A program made the translations under genes and the position numbers. The notes beneath the pieces were generated by a model. The model was not told where the DNA came from and searched no databases. It saw only the letters and a program-made list of their open reading frames with translations. DNA of 64,000 bases. It comes from Ochotona curzoniae (taxonomy: Eukaryota > Chordata > Mammalia > Lagomorpha > Ochotonidae). Location of the stretch: the NCBI RefSeq assembly GCF_017591425.1, contig NW_024466599.1, forward strand, positions 76,860,501-76,924,500, in the 5' to 3' direction. Every line of letters begins with the position of its first letter. The stretch's first letter is position 1. This document shows, in pieces, positions 61,122 to 64,000 of the stretch.

Positions 61122-61424
61122 AGGTCTAGCATGATAGCCTAGTGACTAAAGTCCTTACCTTACATGTGCTGAGATCCCATATGGGCATAGGTTCATGTCC
61201 CAGCTGTTCCGCTTCCCATCCAGCTCCCTGGTTGTGGCCTGGGAAAGTAGTTGAGGATGTCCCAAGGTGCTGGGACACTGCATTCATGTGGGAGTCCCAG
61301 AGGAATCTCCTGACTTCGAATCTGCTCAGCTCCAACCGTTGTGGAGTGAATCATCAAATGGAAGATCTTTCTCTGTGCATCTCCTTTTCTCTGTAAATCT
61401 GACTTTCCAATAAATTAGTGAAAT
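61122..61424 (+). mobile_element. CSINE copy 18
   Basis: Plus-strand CSINE with an AGCCTAGTGACTAAAGTCC head and a CCAATAAATTAGTG end. About 25 bases of the 3' half are missing. Confidence 0.86.
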
Positions 61425-61486
61425 AGGGCTGCAATGAGTTTCCGTATGCCTCCACCACATTCACCCATTAACACTTCCTGTTCATA

Positions 61487-61615
61487 CATTTTTTATTTAT
61501 GTATTTGTGAAGAGAGAAAGAGATATCTTCCATTCACTGATTCACTTTCAGAATGACCACAATAGCCAATCCCTGCTGGGACAAAGACAAAAATCAGGAA
61601 CACCATACTTGTCTC
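61487..61615 (-). mobile_element. CSINE fragment
   Basis: Minus-strand tail half with TATTTATGTATTTGTGAAGAG and a TTCACT.TCAGAATGACC block. Confidence 0.55.
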
Positions 61616-61616
61616 C

Positions 61617-61945
61617 CACACTGGTGGCACAGACTATCTTACCAAACTGACCCCTGCAGCATCTCATTTGTTCGACAGGACCAGTTCCATCTGCCCTACT
61701 TCCAAAATAATTCCCTGCTGTTGTGCTTGGGAAAGTAGCTGAGGTCAACCCATGTCCCCGGCCACTGCGTCCACATGGGAGTCCTATAGCATGTTTCCTG
61801 CTATTGACTTTAGTCTGGCCCAGTCACAGCCATTATAGCCATTTTGGGAGTAAACCCACAAATGGAAGATAGTTCTATCTCTCTGTCTGCCTCTCTCCCT
61901 CTCTCTCTCTTTGTAACTCTACTTTACAAATAAATAAAAATTTGA
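61617..61945 (+). mobile_element. Old CSINE copy
   Basis: Plus-strand copy with a degraded head. It is clear from the CTGCTGTTGTGCTTGGGAAAG block to the TTACAAATAAATAAAAATTTG tail. Confidence 0.65.
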
Positions 61946-62015
61946 AAGAACCCTAGGACATTCAATTAGCAAAAGGTTATGTAAGACTTCTAGAAAACTT
62001 ATTAGGAAACAAGTG

Positions 62016-62335
62016 TTTTAAAGATTTATTCATTTTTATTGGAAAGTCATATACAGAGGAGAGACAGAGAGGAAGATTTTCCATTCTATGATTCACTTCC
62101 CAAGTGAGTGCAACAGCCAGAGCAGAGCCTATCCGAAGCCATGAGCCAGGAGCTTCTTCTGGGTCTCCCACAGGTTGCAGTGTCCCAACACTTTGAGCTG
62201 TCCTTGACTGTTTTCTCAGGCTACAAGCAGAGAGCTGAATGGAAAGTGGGTCCACCAGGATATGAACCGATGACCATATGAGATCCTGGAGCACGCAAGG
62301 TGAGGACTCGAGCCGCTAGGCTACCTTGCTGAGCT
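62016..62335 (-). mobile_element. CSINE copy 19
   Basis: Full-length minus-strand copy from TTTTAAAGATTTATTC to a GAGCTC head. It lies tail to tail with the preceding plus-strand copy. Confidence 0.88.
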
Positions 62336-62344
62336 CTGAAAAAA

Positions 62345-62650
62345 AATTAAAAATTTAAATAAATTGGCCATGTTTGTGGAAACAATGATACTATTAAAAT
62401 TTAAATTCTTTTTCAGATGAATTTGTAGGCTCAGTGTAGTTCTAATCACAATCAACTAGTCTTTTTTTTTAGTAAAGAAATTGGCAACATAATTGCAGAA
62501 TTTATGGAAATGCAAATGGCCTAAAATAGTAAGGCAATCATGAGGAAGACCAACAGAATTAGAGCATATATTCACAATGATTTCAAGGCTTTTTCTACAG
62601 CCACCATTATAGAAATATGTGCAACTTGCAAATTAACTTGGTTGAAATTT
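62345..62650 (+). mobile_element. Old L1 ORF2 fragment
   Basis: Blocks TTCAGATGAATTTGTAGGCTC, GTTCTAATCACAATC and AATTTATGGAAATGCAAATG match the order of ancient L1 ORF2 after the reverse transcriptase core. Not open. Confidence 0.65.
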
Positions 62651-63224
62651 GAGAAGAGGCCAGAAATAGTGTCTTACAAAGCTCATAGGTTATTCTTTAA
62701 AAATACAAAACAAAACACAGACACAAAGGTAGCTCAATGCAGAGGGAAGGAAGTCGGTATGGTACCAGTGGAATCTTGTCAATTAAGGGTACTGTAAAGA
62801 CAGTATACCCATTGACAGTATACCCATCTGTTTTAAAACGTTGTATTTACAAACCCTTTGAATTTTCACATAGCCATATGAGCAAATGACTAATCTTGTT
62901 TCATTTTTACAGAGTAGGAGGAAATTACTAAACTTGCCTGAAGTCCCACAGCTGCTGGGGCATATGGGGGAGTGCAAAGTCCATAGGACGAAACAAGGGA
63001 GCTGGCCAGAGATGCAGGATTTGACCTGGTTCTGCAACCGTTACAGGGTTGGAGTTTATCATTTCTGAAACTCTTCGGGGAACCACAGCAAGAACTATTG
63101 AGTTTGGTCCACCAACGTCTATCAAAGATACAGGAATTAACATGAGGTCTGCATGATGTTTCCAGAAACATAAAGATCGCTCATCCTAATGTTAGAAGTG
63201 CCAACCCATGCGATGAAACAATAT
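62651..63224. other. Unassigned stretch
   Basis: It contains a small tandem repeat of CAGTATACCCAT units at 62,800-62,830. No gene is recognised. Confidence 0.5.
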
Positions 63225-63560
63225 GAGGAAATAAAATACAGATTAAAATGAAGTGAAATTGTCCTTATCTGAAGATGGCATGCTAAGCCTCAAAGAAAAT
63301 CCCAAATGATTTCTAGATAAAATCTCTTTTTCCTAGTAAGCAAACTTAATAAGTTCGTGGGATACAAAATGGATATGTTAAAAATCAGTCAAATTTCTAG
63401 GCATTACAGATAAATATGTGGACATAATATTTTCAAATACCAGATGTAATCACTTAAACCATGCATACATGCTAAAGCATGCAAACACTGATTAAAGAAA
63501 TCAAGAAATAAAACAAGTATCAATAGACTTCTCAAATTCAAGTATGACAATATTCAACAC
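63225..63560 (+). mobile_element. Old L1 ORF2 fragment (reverse transcriptase region)
   Basis: GAAATTGTCCTTATCTGAAGATGGCATG corresponds to the catalytic FADD region of L1 reverse transcriptase, here decayed so that the motif is lost. The downstream GGGATACAAAATGGATATG and CAAATTTCTAGGCATTACAG blocks keep the L1 order. Confidence 0.7.
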
Positions 63561-63569
63561 AATAAAGTT

Positions 63570-64000
63570 GGATTTTTTTTTTTTTTTTTTTAGTTTTGAT
63601 GGTGTTTACATAGTTGATCAGGTTGGGAAGAGTGAAGGATCAGGGACTAGTGGGTGAGACCACTGTTGACACATTTTCCTTTTCTTCTTCCTGTAAAAGG
63701 GAGGGGTACAAGAAGAGAAGCCACACCCAGCTTTCCAACTGCCACATTACCTGGGGGATGGGGAACTGCCTGCCACTTGATGGCATCACGGGGTCCCCAT
63801 TGTGGAGCATCGTCTGAGGATTCTGCTCATGTTGTTTGATTAGTTCTGACATGCTACTGATATCACTGCTCCATGGATGAGGAAATCCTTTCAAGGTTGA
63901 TCAGCTGTCGTAGTCCACCCCCTGAGTCTCCATTGGCCCAGAAATTTGCTTTCAGTCTTCAGAGGGGTAGCTGATCAATTTGTTCCGCCTTCCATCGTCA
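63570..64000 (-). mobile_element. Element T, copy D (runs off the window)
   Basis: A T-run at 63,571-63,591 is the complement of a poly(A) tail. The minus strand next to it reads AACTATGTAAACACCATC, and further in CAGAACTAATCAAACAACATG and ATCCTCAGACGATGCTCC. These match the 3' segments of copies A (36,720-36,780) and C (59,080-59,140). The 5' part lies beyond the window. Confidence 0.65.

Overview
The window reads as nuclear DNA of a lagomorph, and more likely a pika (Ochotona) than a rabbit. The main evidence is about 40 copies of a tRNA-related SINE of the lagomorph C-repeat (CSINE) type. Each runs from a GGGCCC head through a pol III A box and B box to a CT-rich tail ending in AATAAATCTT plus poly(A). 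The copies differ consistently from the rabbit consensus as I remember it, so the genus is an inference and the order is much firmer. I find no convincing protein-coding exon, tRNA gene, rRNA gene, CRISPR array or prokaryote-style operon. Nearly every long open frame is a shadow of a repeat. This looks like repeat-rich intergenic or deep intronic DNA.

Layout. 0-4 kb: CSINEs, CA-rich tracts and unassigned sequence. 4.2-6.66 kb: a minus-strand L1-derived element with a 5' UTR, a broken ORF1, and only the first ~50 codons of ORF2. 7.6-8.1 kb: an old L1 3' part. 8.4-19.2 kb: scattered CSINEs, an L1 3' end at 11.4-11.8 kb and large unassigned stretches. 21.65-22.78 kb: a minus-strand solo LTR. 22.8-24.6 kb: minus-strand L1 3' parts, including a second ORF2-deleted element. 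24.6-32.7 kb: older CSINEs, weak LTR-like remnants and a CA minisatellite. 33.6-37.0 kb: copy A of a G-rich element with a degenerate tandem array, called element T here. 37-43 kb: CSINEs, an ERV1-like LTR and old L1 pieces. 45.0-46.3 kb: copy B of element T, with an internal inversion. 49.2-52.5 kb: the third and most complete ORF2-deleted L1, split by a CSINE and by an expanded AAAG repeat. 55.26-59.31 kb: copy C of element T, with target-site duplications and a nested solo LTR. 59.3-63.6 kb: CSINEs and old L1 ORF2 pieces. 63.57 kb to the edge: the start of copy D.

The strongest signals are two. First, three L1-derived elements on different strands share the same ORF2 deletion junction, which is the pattern of a half-L1 (HAL1-like) non-autonomous family and not of three independent deletions. 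Second, four copies of element T share one 3' end; one has a 13-bp target-site duplication and another an inversion of the twin-priming type, so it appears to be mobilised by LINE machinery. The C-SINEs fall into at least two subtypes whose 5' heads and 3' tails vary together.
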